A stretch of DNA of 64,000 nucleotides from Gemmatimonadota bacterium (lineage in GTDB: Bacteria > Gemmatimonadota > Gemmatimonadetes > Gemmatimonadales > GWC2-71-9): NCBI GenBank assembly GCA_029262195.1, contig JAJCZX010000033.1, positions 95,977 through 159,976 on the forward strand, written 5' to 3'. The position numbers were made by a program, and so were the translations under genes. The notes beneath the pieces were generated by a model. The model did no database searches. It was not told where the DNA came from and saw only the letters and a list, made by a program, of their open reading frames with translations. Below, one piece after another: positions 35,295-46,489 of the stretch (within the stretch, counting starts at the first letter, position 1; each line of letters opens with the position of its first letter).

Positions 35295-35981
35295 TCACCC
35301 TAGAAATGTCCTCGCATTCCCAAAGATCCCCTCCCACATAGTCCTCGTCAATTTCCCTGTGTTCGTATTCTGCCTGCTCGGATGGTAGGAGCATATTAGC
35401 CGGTTTCCGTCGGGCATCTCGGTCGAAACGTTGTGTCCGAACGGGGGTCGCTCCTTCGGGGCGAGTCTGGTCCACCAGCCGGCGGCTTTCAGGTAGCGTT
35501 CCCATCCGATCCTGCCGAGCGCGATTACGACGGTTGGTTTCATCAATTCCAGCTCAGCTTTAAGGAATGGCTCACAGTTGTTCATCTCGGAAGTGGTGGG
35601 TTTGTTCTGCGGTGGGGCGCATCGGGCTGCAGCTGATATGTAGCAATTGTCGAGCACCATACCGTCGTTTCGGCTTGTTGAATTGCTCTGGTTGGCGAAA
35701 CCGTATTTGTGCAAGGCGCCGTACAACCAATCGCCGCTCGAGTCTCCGGTAAACATCCGGCCGGTACGATTGGCTCCATGGGCTGCCGGAGCCAGACCAA
35801 TGATCAACAGTTTTGCTTCTCGGTCGCCAAAGCCGGGGACAGGCTTTCCCCAGTAGTTGTCATCTCGGTAGGCTCGTTTTTTCTCAACAGCGACGGTTGT
35901 GCAATGCGCGACCAGCCGAGGACACGCTGTACATTTCGTGATTGCTCTTTCGAGGGCAGCGATGGTTTTGTAAGAAGCCAT
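35295..35981 (-). CDS. udgB: Family 5 uracil-DNA glycosylase
   Basis: A 228-residue base-excision repair enzyme removing uracil and other deaminated bases. The Fe-S cysteines are visible as CTACPRL near residue 15, a cysteine in AAARCAPPQNKPT and another in NNCEPF. Motif A is GLAPAAHGANRTGRMFTGD, lacking the polar Asp used by other UDG families, and the C-terminal motif is SYHPSRQNTNTGKLT, both diagnostic for UdgB. The ATG at 35981 aligns with known N-termini; ATG at 36035 is an alternative. Divergent from the M20 peptidase gene. Confidence 0.9.
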   Translation of the reverse strand: MASYKTIAALERAITKCTACPRLVAHCTTVAVEKKRAYRDDNYWGKPVPGFGDREAKLLIIGLAPAAHGANRTGRMFTGDSSGDWLYGALHKYGFANQSNSTSRNDGMVLDNCYISAAARCAPPQNKPTTSEMNNCEPFLKAELELMKPTVVIALGRIGWERYLKAAGWWTRLAPKERPPFGHNVSTEMPDGNRLICSYHPSRQNTNTGKLTRTMWEGIFGNARTFLG

Positions 35982-36075
35982 TGATTCAATATGAAATTGC
36001 GGTTCACATGGAGCAGGTTCCAGAGTAACCTGCATGCGGTACAAAATGTAGCACCTATATACGGAGATGTATTCG

Positions 36076-37392
36076 ATGGCTGAGTTGAAGTCCAAATCTG
36101 TTTTCGTCCTCATCCTTGGTTTTCTAGCGCAGGGTATTGCCACTCCCCAAACTGCTGAGGCGCAGCTTTCCGACACTGAGCAGCAAATTGTCATGACTGT
36201 GGATCGCCAGTTCGAGGACGGAATGGCGTTTCTGGAGCGGGTCGTGAATATCAACTCCGGGTCTGGCAATCATGCTGGTGTGAGGGCTGTTGGTGCAGAG
36301 TTCGCCAGGGCATTTGAGCCCTTGGGTTTCGAGGCTCGGTGGATTGAAATGCCGGACTCTGTCATCAGCGCGGGACATCTCTTCCTTGAGCGGCGGGGCA
36401 CCAATGGAAAAAAACTCCTATTAATCGGTCACCTCGACACGGTTTTCGAAGAAGACAGTCCGTTCCAGACATTTAGCAGAAATGACACCATTGCCCGGGG
36501 TCCCGGTGCTTCTGACATGAAGGGTGGCAACACTGCGATCCTGCAGGCCATGCGTGCTCTGGATGAGGTAGACGCCCTTGAAGGGGCCTCAATCGTTATC
36601 GCGTTCATGGGTGACGAAGAAGAGACCGGCAAACCGACCAGCGTCTCCCGGGCCGAACTCGTGCGGGTCGCGCAACGAAGTGATGCGGCTCTGGCGTTCG
36701 AGGGCGGGCCAGGGGATCTGAGCACGATAAGTGTAGCCCGGCGTGGAATCAGCAGCTGGTATCTCACCGTTACCGGCATCACCGGTCACTCTTCACTTGT
36801 TTTCGGCGACCAGTATGGTTACGGATCGATCTATGGAGCCGCTCGTATACTTGTGGCGTTTCAGGAAGAGTTGGTTGGAGAGGAATATATCACGTTCAAT
36901 CCGGGCACAATTCTCGGTGGCACCGACGTTGAGTATGATCGCAAGACCGCGCGGGGTTCGGCGTTCGGGAAGACGAACGTCATCTCCCGGACCACTATTG
37001 TCGGCGGCGACCTCCGCACAATATCGGCCGAGCAGCAGGAACGCGTACGCAATTCGATGCGCGAAATTGTTGCGAGAGAAATTCCGGGCGTAACGGCGGA
37101 GATAGAATTCCAGGACGGCTACCCGCCCATGGGCCCCAGTGAAGGCAACCGGGCGTTACTCGCCATGGTGGATCAGATAAGCAGGGATATGGGTGACGGA
37201 TCGGTAACGGAGTACGATCCAGGAGAGAGAGGAGCGGCGGACGTTTCTTTTGTAGCGCCTTACGTTGATGGGATTGATGGTCTTGGTGTCGCGGGTTTTG
37301 AGGAGCATTCACCAGGTGAGTATGTGGACCTCAGGACTTTTCCGACCGTGATTAAAAGGGCTGCGTTGTTGGTGTACAGACTGACGCGATAG
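36076..37392 (+). CDS. Secreted M20-family metallopeptidase (CPG2-like)
   Basis: A 438-residue protein with a signal peptide (about 1-29, ending AEAQ). The M20 metal motifs are GHLDTVF (His, Asp), GASDMKGG (bridging Asp), GDEEETG (catalytic Glu and ligand) and a late His in FEEHSPGE. A dimerisation domain lies between (SSWYLTVTGITGHS onward). It resembles glutamate carboxypeptidase G2 and PepT-like zinc exopeptidases. GGAG is 9 bases before the ATG at 36076; the ATG at 36067 is too close to it. Confidence 0.9.
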   Translation: MAELKSKSVFVLILGFLAQGIATPQTAEAQLSDTEQQIVMTVDRQFEDGMAFLERVVNINSGSGNHAGVRAVGAEFARAFEPLGFEARWIEMPDSVISAGHLFLERRGTNGKKLLLIGHLDTVFEEDSPFQTFSRNDTIARGPGASDMKGGNTAILQAMRALDEVDALEGASIVIAFMGDEEETGKPTSVSRAELVRVAQRSDAALAFEGGPGDLSTISVARRGISSWYLTVTGITGHSSLVFGDQYGYGSIYGAARILVAFQEELVGEEYITFNPGTILGGTDVEYDRKTARGSAFGKTNVISRTTIVGGDLRTISAEQQERVRNSMREIVAREIPGVTAEIEFQDGYPPMGPSEGNRALLAMVDQISRDMGDGSVTEYDPGERGAADVSFVAPYVDGIDGLGVAGFEEHSPGEYVDLRTFPTVIKRAALLVYRLTR

Positions 37393-37428
37393 GATTTTAG
37401 GGACCGACCGGTAGGAGTCGTGGAACGG

Positions 37429-38676
37429 CTACTGGAGTGAGTAAACGCCGATGTCGGAAACCACACCGAGCCCCGTTTTGTGGATTAGATGAATCAACCT
37501 GCATTCCCCCGCCGGCGTGGTCAACGTGACGTGAATGAATCCTGGGTTGCCCGAAACTTCTACGCCGGCGACCGGCGCCAGGGTTGTACAATCTTCAACC
37601 GATAGGTCGATTTCGGTTTGCCGATCACCCCAGATCACTTGGATTTCTACATTCAGGACTTCGGTGGGTTCAATTTTGTAGTAGTCATCCGGATTGTTGG
37701 GTGACGACCAAGCGAAAAGGTGAATCGGTAGGTTTCCGGCGACCAGATTTCTGGCCGTTGTGGGAGTGTTCGGGGTGGGCTCGGATCGGACTTCAATACT
37801 GCCGGTTTCTTCCAGGAAAGGATCGGTGGTTTTGATTGTGAAAACCCGGCCTCCTATTGGACCGGTAACCAGCACGCCAATTGAATCCTCGCCTGACACC
37901 ACCAACGCAGCGTGTGTCGAATCGAACAGTATTTCGTCCAGGTTCAAGAACCCGCCGTTGCTCGACGGTTTGAGAAAAAGGGTGTCGAGGATGTCGAGTG
38001 TGTCACGGTTAAGAGTCCCGGTGAACGGGCGAGGGACAACTAACACGGTGTCGGAGCCGTTTGCTGAGCCGACCAATGTAGTTGCCTGAACCACCCCTAT
38101 TCCTGAAAAGCCGGCCCGTAGGGTGCCCACACTATCGACGTCGGCGATGGAAGGGCTTGACGGAAACCAGTGCACGGGTAGCGTGGTTGTCAATCTTGTA
38201 CCAGTGGCGCCTAATGCATTCGCGTTTATTCGGACCGTTCGTCCTGACGTCAAAATCTCTGGGAGGCCTGATACTTCTACTGCGCCGGGGAGGGTCTGCA
38301 CCACCACTCTTTGTTCTAGTGAACCTACCGAAACGCCGATGTCCGTTTGTCCGAAATCTTTGGCGAAGATATTAAACACGGTCTCGGGAGTCATATCGGT
38401 TAGCGTCGCGGCGACAAATTGGGCAGTAGCAACATTTTCGTTGCCCGACGTTATCCGGGCTTCGAACGGGAGAGGGTTGCCGTTCCGGTCGCGCAATTGA
38501 ACTCTCACTTCAGTCGATTCATCGACGACTATGCTGGCGTAACTCTTGGATACTGCGATCCATTCATCTGTTGCCAATACGTCGCCTGCGCCGTCAGCAC
38601 ACGAGGCGATGCATCCGGCCAACGCGAACGGAGTCAATCTTGCAGAAATCTGTTTCTTCAGGATAGGCCGAAGCAT
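37429..38676 (-). CDS. Ig-like-domain secreted lipoprotein
   Basis: A 415-residue protein with a basic N-terminus, a hydrophobic stretch and lipobox candidates AGC (Cys22) and ASC (Cys26). The body has Big2-like repeats (STEVRVQLRDRNGNPLPFEARITSG, and VHWFPSSPSIADVDSVGTLRAGFSG) and a C-terminal domain with two cysteines (CTTL, ECRL) that may form a disulfide. No enzymatic motif. It is convergent with the M20 peptidase and divergent from the RCC1 propeller gene. Function unknown. Confidence 0.65.
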   Translation of the reverse strand: MLRPILKKQISARLTPFALAGCIASCADGAGDVLATDEWIAVSKSYASIVVDESTEVRVQLRDRNGNPLPFEARITSGNENVATAQFVAATLTDMTPETVFNIFAKDFGQTDIGVSVGSLEQRVVVQTLPGAVEVSGLPEILTSGRTVRINANALGATGTRLTTTLPVHWFPSSPSIADVDSVGTLRAGFSGIGVVQATTLVGSANGSDTVLVVPRPFTGTLNRDTLDILDTLFLKPSSNGGFLNLDEILFDSTHAALVVSGEDSIGVLVTGPIGGRVFTIKTTDPFLEETGSIEVRSEPTPNTPTTARNLVAGNLPIHLFAWSSPNNPDDYYKIEPTEVLNVEIQVIWGDRQTEIDLSVEDCTTLAPVAGVEVSGNPGFIHVTLTTPAGECRLIHLIHKTGLGVVSDIGVYSLQ

Positions 38677-38764
38677 ACCTCAAAGTAAGTCCAACTTCGC
38701 GGGATTCAAATTACTGTAATCTTCTCGGGTTGCTAGGAGGGCCTGGAACGCCGATCTTTACCGC

Positions 38765-40069
38765 ATGAATTGCGGCGAAGCGCTTGTACCGAACATGGGA
38801 ACCAGTGCCCTCTTGCTTGTCTGTGTGATGTCCTTGGCTTGCTCTGGCGAAATCACCGAACCGGAAGGGGCCCCGTTGGTGGAGGCTCGGATAGAGAACG
38901 TTGCCATTGGTGATACCCACCTTTGTGCCGTCGACGATGGTGGAAACGTCTTTTGTGCAGGTGAGGACGGTCTGGGGCAGTTGGGAGATGGTCCCGAAGT
39001 CTGCGATGGCAACTTGAACTGTTCGGGCGTTCCCGTTTCGATAATGCACGATTCAGCCCTGGTATCGGTTAGCGCGGGCGGCAACATGACTTGTGGGGTG
39101 GACTCGGCCGGGCGCGTTTTTTGCTGGGGGCACGACGCCGCTAAGGGGCTCGGCGCGAGAGGCAATGACCGGTGCTCAGATGCCACCGGGACTACCCAGG
39201 TGCCATGTATTCCTATTCCCCGGGAAATAGAAACACCGGTACCAATTCGTCTTCTGTCTGTCGGTGGAGCCCGGATCGTTCCTGGGGGTGTCGCGGGTGG
39301 GCCAGTGTGCGGCATCGGAGTCGACAGCCTAGCTTATTGTTGGGGTCGGGGAGAAGGGGCGCTCGGCAACGGCAGCTTGTCATCTTCTTCGATTCCAGTA
39401 GCAGTTGCTGGAGGTAGAAGGTTCACTCTCGTGGATGTTAGCGAAACGGGGAGGGGAAAGGGACATCCTTTCGTTTGCGGCGTGGTAGCTGATAACGAAA
39501 GCCTATCGAGCGTTTACTGTTGGGGTCAGAACCGGCTGGGCCAACTAGGCATCGGGGATACGCAGGCCCGGACCGTACCAGTTGCCGTAGCCACCGCCCG
39601 CTCTTTCGTCCAGGTAAGCGCGGGAGAAGATCATGTATGTGCCCTGGATGACACCGGAGCCGCGTATTGTTGGGGTGGCAATAGTTCGGGTCAACTCGGG
39701 AACAGTACGACGGTTGCCAGTCTAAAGCCGATAGCAGTTAGCAGTAGCGAGATATTGAGCCAAATCTCTGCGGGAGTGGGTTATACGTGCGCGCTGAATG
39801 AGGAAGGCACGGCCTTTTGTTGGGGCAATAATTCGTTCGGGCAGCTAGGCCTTGGGGAAGGAGTCTTCGGCGTGCTTGTTCCGGTTCCGGTAGCTGGAAC
39901 TCTTCGGTTCGAGAGCCTTGCCGCGGGAGCTTCATACACATGTGGCGTGCGGAAAGGGGGGGCAGTCTTTTGTTGGGGGAGGAATCTAGGAGGGCAGATG
40001 GGTCAGGGGCCGGATCGTTCTGATGTCCAACTCCCGACTCCAATACCTTTTAGAAAACCCGCTCTCTAG
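38765..40069 (+). CDS. RCC1-repeat beta-propeller lipoprotein
   Basis: A 434-residue protein with a signal and a likely lipobox SLAC. Seven or so repeats have the RCC1 form, each ending in a YCWG or FCWG motif followed by GQLG (for example YCWGQNRLGQLGIGD, YCWGGNSSGQLGN, FCWGNNSFGQLGLGE). An extra Cys in each repeat precedes the strand (CGV/CAL), so the repeats may be disulfide-linked, as in extracellular RCC1 proteins. Ligand unknown. ATG at 38765 or 38795 are both possible starts. Confidence 0.8.
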   Translation: MNCGEALVPNMGTSALLLVCVMSLACSGEITEPEGAPLVEARIENVAIGDTHLCAVDDGGNVFCAGEDGLGQLGDGPEVCDGNLNCSGVPVSIMHDSALVSVSAGGNMTCGVDSAGRVFCWGHDAAKGLGARGNDRCSDATGTTQVPCIPIPREIETPVPIRLLSVGGARIVPGGVAGGPVCGIGVDSLAYCWGRGEGALGNGSLSSSSIPVAVAGGRRFTLVDVSETGRGKGHPFVCGVVADNESLSSVYCWGQNRLGQLGIGDTQARTVPVAVATARSFVQVSAGEDHVCALDDTGAAYCWGGNSSGQLGNSTTVASLKPIAVSSSEILSQISAGVGYTCALNEEGTAFCWGNNSFGQLGLGEGVFGVLVPVPVAGTLRFESLAAGASYTCGVRKGGAVFCWGRNLGGQMGQGPDRSDVQLPTPIPFRKPAL

Positions 40070-40209
40070 TCTTTCCTGTCCGCCAAAAGCTGGCTGGGAA
40101 TGTCGAATCTAGTTACCGACGCATCGGAGCACGTGTAACAGGGTGACATCACAAGGAAAATCGCTCCTGAGGATCCCCCATGCACGAAAACCGCGTTGTC
40201 TGTTGCGTG

Positions 40210-41472
40210 TCATGGGCTGACCATTTTTCCAATTGGACGCAAATTGGTTCGATCGAACACTTGCAATGTCTGCCTGAATTGGAAATCTCGACCGGACACC
40301 CAAAGCAACGGGAAAATTGGATCTATCATCACCGCAGTCAGTCGGGCGGCGCCAATGTTTCGTGAAACCAAAACCTCTCCCGAAGACGGGTCGAGTGCTT
40401 CCAGTACCCACAGACTATCGTTGTGCAATGCGGGTTGGCCGACAAGGAAAAGGGTGTCCCCGTTAGCTGTGAATTCCGCGCCAGGAACCTGCGAGTAGCG
40501 ATCAATGGTATAGGCGACATCTGGCGAATCGTCGATGATCGGCCATCTCTCCATTCCGCCGCAATAGGCTGCATTCTGTTCGCGTGTTATGGGAACCGTC
40601 CACTTCCCGTTTCGGGCGGTCACCAATCTCCCGTAAGATAAAGCGCAGTTTGGTTCAGCAATCGGAGTTGCTGTATCATCCGACCCGTTGATATAAATCG
40701 TAGGCCTGCCATCAAGATCCCACATCCCAACACATTTGTCTGGTGCTAATTGCGAAACCGCAAAATACCACCCTCGTCTTGAGAAACAATCCGCCGGAGT
40801 GGCCGGTCGGAGTCCGGGAAAAATACGCCACCCCTTTGGCGCTTCTGCAGTGTCCCGAACGTCAATGACCACCTGGTTGGGAGGGTAGCTGTATCCGGGT
40901 ACGAACATTCCGCCTCTCTCAGGAACTACGAAATCTAAGGTCGGGATTGTCGAATGAGACTGTTTGTTTAGGTCGATAACAACAACGCTGTGCTGATGGG
41001 TCCCGTATCCGATTGCCTTCCCCCCCCCGATAGGGGTCACCCTCTCAGTGGGAACCAACCACGGTTCGTCTGCAGCTCCTCCCAGGGTTATGCTAGGCAA
41101 GGGGGGCCGCTCGTCGCCGTCAATACTAAGGGTCGGGGAATACACGCCTGCCAATAGAACCGGGACTCTCACAGTTAGTGTAGTATCATTGGTCCGCCAA
41201 ACATCTGCAGTATCGTCGCCGAACGTCAAAACGAAATTGTCCCAGCGGTTCCTCAGGGAAAAAAAACCGTCGGCCGCGCGTTGGGGTGACAATTGCAGGT
41301 CCCGGAAACTTGCGGAGATCAGGTCAACCTGGCCTCCGCTGAACGCTGCCGAGTGAGCCATGGTTATGCGGCCTACCGTGGAATCGACCGGTGCTTGAAC
41401 CGTTTCGTTGCATCCCCAAAGCGCGGCCAAAAAGACCAGGCGGAGGGGGGGCATTGCCATCCTGCTAGTCAT
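40210..41472 (-). CDS. Predicted lipoprotein of unknown function
   Basis: A 420-residue protein with an N-terminal MTSRMAMPPLR, a hydrophobic run and lipobox LWGC. The first part has IPT/TIG-like strands (GGQVDLISASFRDLQLSPQ, then DDTADVWRTNDTTLTVRVPVLLAGVY), the rest looks like a propeller with repeated strands. Cysteines are scattered (about six) and could form disulfides. Not assigned to a family. The ATG at 41472 gives a positively charged signal; the nearby ATG at 41454 has a better ribosome site (AGGA). Confidence 0.6.
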   Translation of the reverse strand: MTSRMAMPPLRLVFLAALWGCNETVQAPVDSTVGRITMAHSAAFSGGQVDLISASFRDLQLSPQRAADGFFSLRNRWDNFVLTFGDDTADVWRTNDTTLTVRVPVLLAGVYSPTLSIDGDERPPLPSITLGGAADEPWLVPTERVTPIGGGKAIGYGTHQHSVVVIDLNKQSHSTIPTLDFVVPERGGMFVPGYSYPPNQVVIDVRDTAEAPKGWRIFPGLRPATPADCFSRRGWYFAVSQLAPDKCVGMWDLDGRPTIYINGSDDTATPIAEPNCALSYGRLVTARNGKWTVPITREQNAAYCGGMERWPIIDDSPDVAYTIDRYSQVPGAEFTANGDTLFLVGQPALHNDSLWVLEALDPSSGEVLVSRNIGAARLTAVMIDPIFPLLWVSGRDFQFRQTLQVFDRTNLRPIGKMVSP

Positions 41473-41620
41473 GATTTGTTTTTCGCAAAGTGTCGAGGCT
41501 CTCCATTTGGTGCTCGGAGTTATAGCTCGGGGGTCTTCACACGGGATGCCAAGTCCGCTCAAATCCTGAGGACCACCCCGAATCTACACCCTGGGTTACA
41601 CGTTGTGCCACAGGACGCCG

Positions 41621-41658
41621 AAAAAAAGGGGAGCAGCCGCATATGCCACACCCCTTTT
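41621..41658 (-). terminator. Intrinsic terminator of gyrB
   Basis: Read on the minus strand, AAAAGGGG and CCCCTTTT (plus-strand 41651-41658 and 41624-41631) pair around a 19-base loop and are followed by a run of seven Ts. It lies 34 bases beyond the gyrB stop codon. Confidence 0.65.
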
Positions 41659-41691
41659 CTTGCTTTCTAACTACTGACTTCTATCGTTCAA

Positions 41692-43626
<1,935 letters not shown>

Positions 43627-43674
43627 TCAAAAAATCCTGTTCAATTGTGTAACGAACGACTATTTGACCGACCT

Positions 43675-43983
43675 TCAGCCGGTGGCTCTCCACAAGATCC
43701 GCTTGATCTTGCGTCCCCTCTTGCCCAGTTGATGGATTATCGACGGTGCCATCAACTGCAGCTCCTGCATCCAGGCCGATGACGAAACCGCCACAAACAA
43801 TGTACCATCTGACGTGATCGAAAGTGGCTTTGTGACCTTCGCAATCTGTGGTCCCACTAGCTCGGGCCAATCGGAGATCACCGCAGCTTGCTTGACCCGC
43901 CCGGCGATCCCCTTATCGGTGAAATAGCCGGCGAGGGCCTCCGCGACGGTTGCCGGTTTGTCAGGCTTCAATTTTTCCGCCAT
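43675..43983 (-). CDS. DciA-like (DUF721) helicase-loading protein
   Basis: A 102-residue protein of the DUF721 family: helical N-terminus, the signature AAVISDWPELVGPQIAKVTKPLSI, then GTLFVAVSSSAWMQELQLMAPSIIHQLG with the typical W(A/M)QEL segment. DciA loads or regulates the replicative helicase DnaB in bacteria lacking DnaC/DnaI. The gene overlaps recF by 23 bases and precedes gyrB, the usual context. Confidence 0.88.
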   Translation of the reverse strand: MAEKLKPDKPATVAEALAGYFTDKGIAGRVKQAAVISDWPELVGPQIAKVTKPLSITSDGTLFVAVSSSAWMQELQLMAPSIIHQLGKRGRKIKRILWRATG

Positions 43984-45028
43984 TAATTGACCATCTTGGC
44001 CTATCGAACATTTCGCGCGGGACCTCCGATTCCCGCGGGGCCGTGACTATTACCTGGGTGTTATCCCAATCTTTCATCATATCGAGCAGGTAGCCCTGTC
44101 TCTTCGCATCCAGTTCCGTAAAGATGTCGTCGTACATGGTTACTGGCCGGTCTCCGGTACGTTCGGTCAGTGCCTCTGCCTCCAGCAGGCGAAGTGCAAT
44201 TGCCGCCGTTCGCTGTTGGCCACCGGAACCGTAACGTCTCAGATCTCGTCCCTCTCTCAATATCCGAAGGTCATGGCGATGCGGCCCAAAACCCGTGGTG
44301 GTGCCTGCCAGATCTCTCTCGATCGTAATCGCCAACTCAGACCTTATTGTCTCCTGTGTTTCCGGTTCCTCGCGTCGCGGAGAGTATTCCATTGAGGAAG
44401 TCCCAGCCTCCCCGAGGGCCGTATTTATTTCTGCGTAACGCGTTTGCCAGTCATCGGCCCATTGACGTCGAACTCGTACTATGTACTCAGCGGCGGTCGC
44501 AAAAGGCCCGTCAAAGGCCGCCGCTTCGTCTTTTCGTCCCATCCTCAAAGCTGCATTGCGCTGCTTGAGGACTGCCTTTAGTTCACTCAACCGTCTCAAA
44601 TACTGCTTGTCTCCGAGCGAAAGCAGGACATCCAAAAACCTTCGTCTGGCTCCAGGCCCGTCAGTGATCAACTCCCTATCGGCGGGTGCGAGCGGTACAG
44701 CAGTAAATCTACCTACGGCATCGCCCAGACGCGTGATCGGATCTCCGTCAATTGAGACTTTTTTCCGCTGCCCGGAGATCTCGTAGCCGGCCTGAATTCG
44801 CTGCCCGACCTCACCAGCGACGAAGAAACCATCAGATCCGAAGCTCACCAGCTCCCTGTCCCGCGAGCCGCGCAGTGACCTAAACAGGGCCAGGTAAAAA
44901 ATCGCCTCGAGTAAACTCGTTTTTCCCTGACCATTTTCCCCGATAATAACGACCCCCTCGGGCGGAATCTCGCAATCGAGTGAGATGATGTTGCGAAAAT
45001 TCCTGATTGTCAGGGCGTCCAGTCTCAC
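43961..45028 (-). CDS. recF: RecF recombination mediator ATPase
   Basis: A 355-residue SMC-like ATPase that loads RecA at gaps with RecO and RecR. Walker A GENGQGKTSLLEA is at about residues 32-44, the signature YGSGGQQRTAAIALRLLEA and Walker B VTMYDDIFTELD follow in the C-terminal half, then the switch VIVTAPRESEV. The start is a GTG. dnaN and dnaA, the usual upstream neighbours, are absent; two lipoprotein genes and ogt precede it instead. Confidence 0.93.
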   Translation of the reverse strand: MRLDALTIRNFRNIISLDCEIPPEGVVIIGENGQGKTSLLEAIFYLALFRSLRGSRDRELVSFGSDGFFVAGEVGQRIQAGYEISGQRKKVSIDGDPITRLGDAVGRFTAVPLAPADRELITDGPGARRRFLDVLLSLGDKQYLRRLSELKAVLKQRNAALRMGRKDEAAAFDGPFATAAEYIVRVRRQWADDWQTRYAEINTALGEAGTSSMEYSPRREEPETQETIRSELAITIERDLAGTTTGFGPHRHDLRILREGRDLRRYGSGGQQRTAAIALRLLEAEALTERTGDRPVTMYDDIFTELDAKRQGYLLDMMKDWDNTQVIVTAPRESEVPREMFDRPRWSINGGKIEA

Positions 45029-45037
45029 AGCGAAATG

Positions 45038-45481
45038 CTACCGGATGAAAACCGAACGTTTGCCAACGCCACGGTTTCCCAGGATATCGACAGCCGTGAC
45101 CGTCAAGGTGAGCGAATCTCCGGGAACTCCGGTCGTAGCAAGGTTAAATACAGTCGAAAAAATCGTGTCTGCGGGATTTACGGGCGGAAACTGGTAGTTG
45201 GCGGCTCCAACCACAAAAGCCCGAACGGAAGCCAGTTCGTGAATGCTGCGTATTGAGACCGTTACGCTCAATGTTTCTCCTCGCACTAGAGAAGTGTCAG
45301 TGCGGGGATGGTCGATCAGGACCCTGGGCAAATCTGCCGGGGCGGCGGAGTTTGTTGATTTCGTGGCGCAAGCGGCCTGTCCCAGAATGATAATGGACAC
45401 AAAAAAAACCGCGGGGCGTGTACGGTTTTTCCGCGGTTTTTCGGCGCTCTTGTTCGGTTTCACGGCTCGAAAATTAACCAA
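45038..45481 (-). CDS. Small lipoprotein with Ig-like domain
   Basis: A 147-residue protein with a basic N-terminus, a hydrophobic stretch and lipobox QAAC, then one beta-domain (LVRGETLSVTVSIRSIHELASVRAFV, ending DSLTLTVTAVDILGNRG), typical of a bacterial Ig-like fold. The start is TTG at 45481, preceded by a strong AGGGGGG. The signal-peptide region contains a terminator-like hairpin. It lies in the run ogt-lipoprotein-lipoprotein-recF. Confidence 0.6.
   Translation of the reverse strand: MVNFRAVKPNKSAEKPRKNRTRPAVFFVSIIILGQAACATKSTNSAAPADLPRVLIDHPRTDTSLVRGETLSVTVSIRSIHELASVRAFVVGAANYQFPPVNPADTIFSTVFNLATTGVPGDSLTLTVTAVDILGNRGVGKRSVFIR
45403..45441 (-). terminator. Terminator-like hairpin inside a coding region
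   Basis: Read on the minus strand, AAAAACCGCGG and CCGCGGTTTTT (45441-45431 and 45413-45403) pair perfectly around a 17-base loop and end in a run of eight Ts. It lies within the signal-peptide codons of the lipoprotein gene starting at 45481, upstream of recF. Confidence 0.55.
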
Positions 45482-45526
45482 TTATCCCCCCTCAGGTCAA
45501 CGTTCCCCGAGGGGCTTTCTGGTGGT

Positions 45527-45907
45527 TTACTGCGATATCCGAATCGTTTCTTGCTCAACGGTGCGTTGACCGAAAAGGTCGCGGGCGACCACGAAGATAT
45601 CCCGTCGTGTTCCGGGAGGTAGACCGGCTGGGACCGGCAGTTCCACGGTTTCGGTCGCCTCAACTCCGAACTCAGTGTTGAACTCGAAAACGAGGGTACC
45701 CCACTGGAGGTTCAACGAATCCAGTCCATCGTCGTCTATCGCGGAAACCGTCACCGTAATTGTGTCCGGGCTGGTGATTGTCGAACTGTTTTCGACAACG
45801 ATGTTCACACGCGGCGGGCCGGGCCGAGGTCTACTCGGGCTACAAGCCAGGAACGCTGTTGCTCCGAGAAGCGCTAGAGCATTCAGGCTTCTTCTCATTA
45901 AGATCAT
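45527..45907 (-). CDS. Small lipoprotein with Ig-like domain
   Basis: A 126-residue protein with signal peptide and lipobox FLAC, then a Pro-rich linker and one beta domain (TSPDTITVTVSAIDDDGLDSLNLQWG onward) resembling a PKD/Big fold. It resembles the following gene product in length and layout, so the two may be duplicates. The ATG at 45907 has AGAGTAAG upstream and lies 1 base after the ogt stop codon region. Function unknown. Confidence 0.6.
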   Translation of the reverse strand: MILMRRSLNALALLGATAFLACSPSRPRPGPPRVNIVVENSSTITSPDTITVTVSAIDDDGLDSLNLQWGTLVFEFNTEFGVEATETVELPVPAGLPPGTRRDIFVVARDLFGQRTVEQETIRISQ

Positions 45908-45908
45908 C

Positions 45909-46373
45909 TTACTCTTCTCCAAGGCTGGCAACCGTTTCCAGGTCGAGCAGTTTTTTCTTCAACTCCACTCCGCCTCCGAAACCGCCGAGTTTACCTCCCG
46001 ACGCAACCACCCTGTGGCAGGGTATTGCGATGGGAATAGGATTCTTGTTGTTAGCCATTCCAACCGCTCTGGACGCTCCCGGCTTGCCAATGTTATTGGC
46101 GATTTCACCATAAGTCACTGTTTGCCCGTACTTGATTCGACTCAATTCCTGCCAAACGCTTTTCTGGAAGTCCGTTCCCTCTGGCCGCAACTCAAACGAA
46201 AAATCGCGCCGACTGCCCTCCAGGTACTGGATAAGCTCCCTATACACTGACTTCTGGAAAAGTCCTTTTGGGTTCCCACCTTCTGTTCCGTGCAACTCAA
46301 TACGCGTCACGACCGGCCCATTCGTAGCGACTGTCAGGCTGACGATATCGTGATTGATACGGAAAGTTTGCAT
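45909..46373 (-). CDS. ogt: Methylated-DNA-protein cysteine methyltransferase
   Basis: A 154-residue suicide DNA repair protein that takes alkyl groups from O6-alkylguanine. The active-site motif PIAIPCHRVV has Cys119; the helix-turn-helix part contains GQTVTYGEIANNIGKPGASRAVGMANNKNP, and LGGFGGG follows. Only the DNA methyltransferase domain is present, without an Ada N-terminal regulatory part. First gene of the leftward run leading to gyrB. Confidence 0.95.
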   Translation of the reverse strand: MQTFRINHDIVSLTVATNGPVVTRIELHGTEGGNPKGLFQKSVYRELIQYLEGSRRDFSFELRPEGTDFQKSVWQELSRIKYGQTVTYGEIANNIGKPGASRAVGMANNKNPIPIAIPCHRVVASGGKLGGFGGGVELKKKLLDLETVASLGEE

Positions 46374-46489
46374 CGGTATTCAGAGTGCGCTGGTTGTGAT
46401 CAAAGCCGGTCGCCAAAGTAACCGAACCAAACGTTAGCGCGAAAGCGTTCTTCCACAACTACCCGTGAATCGATGGTTGGTTCGTGCAA

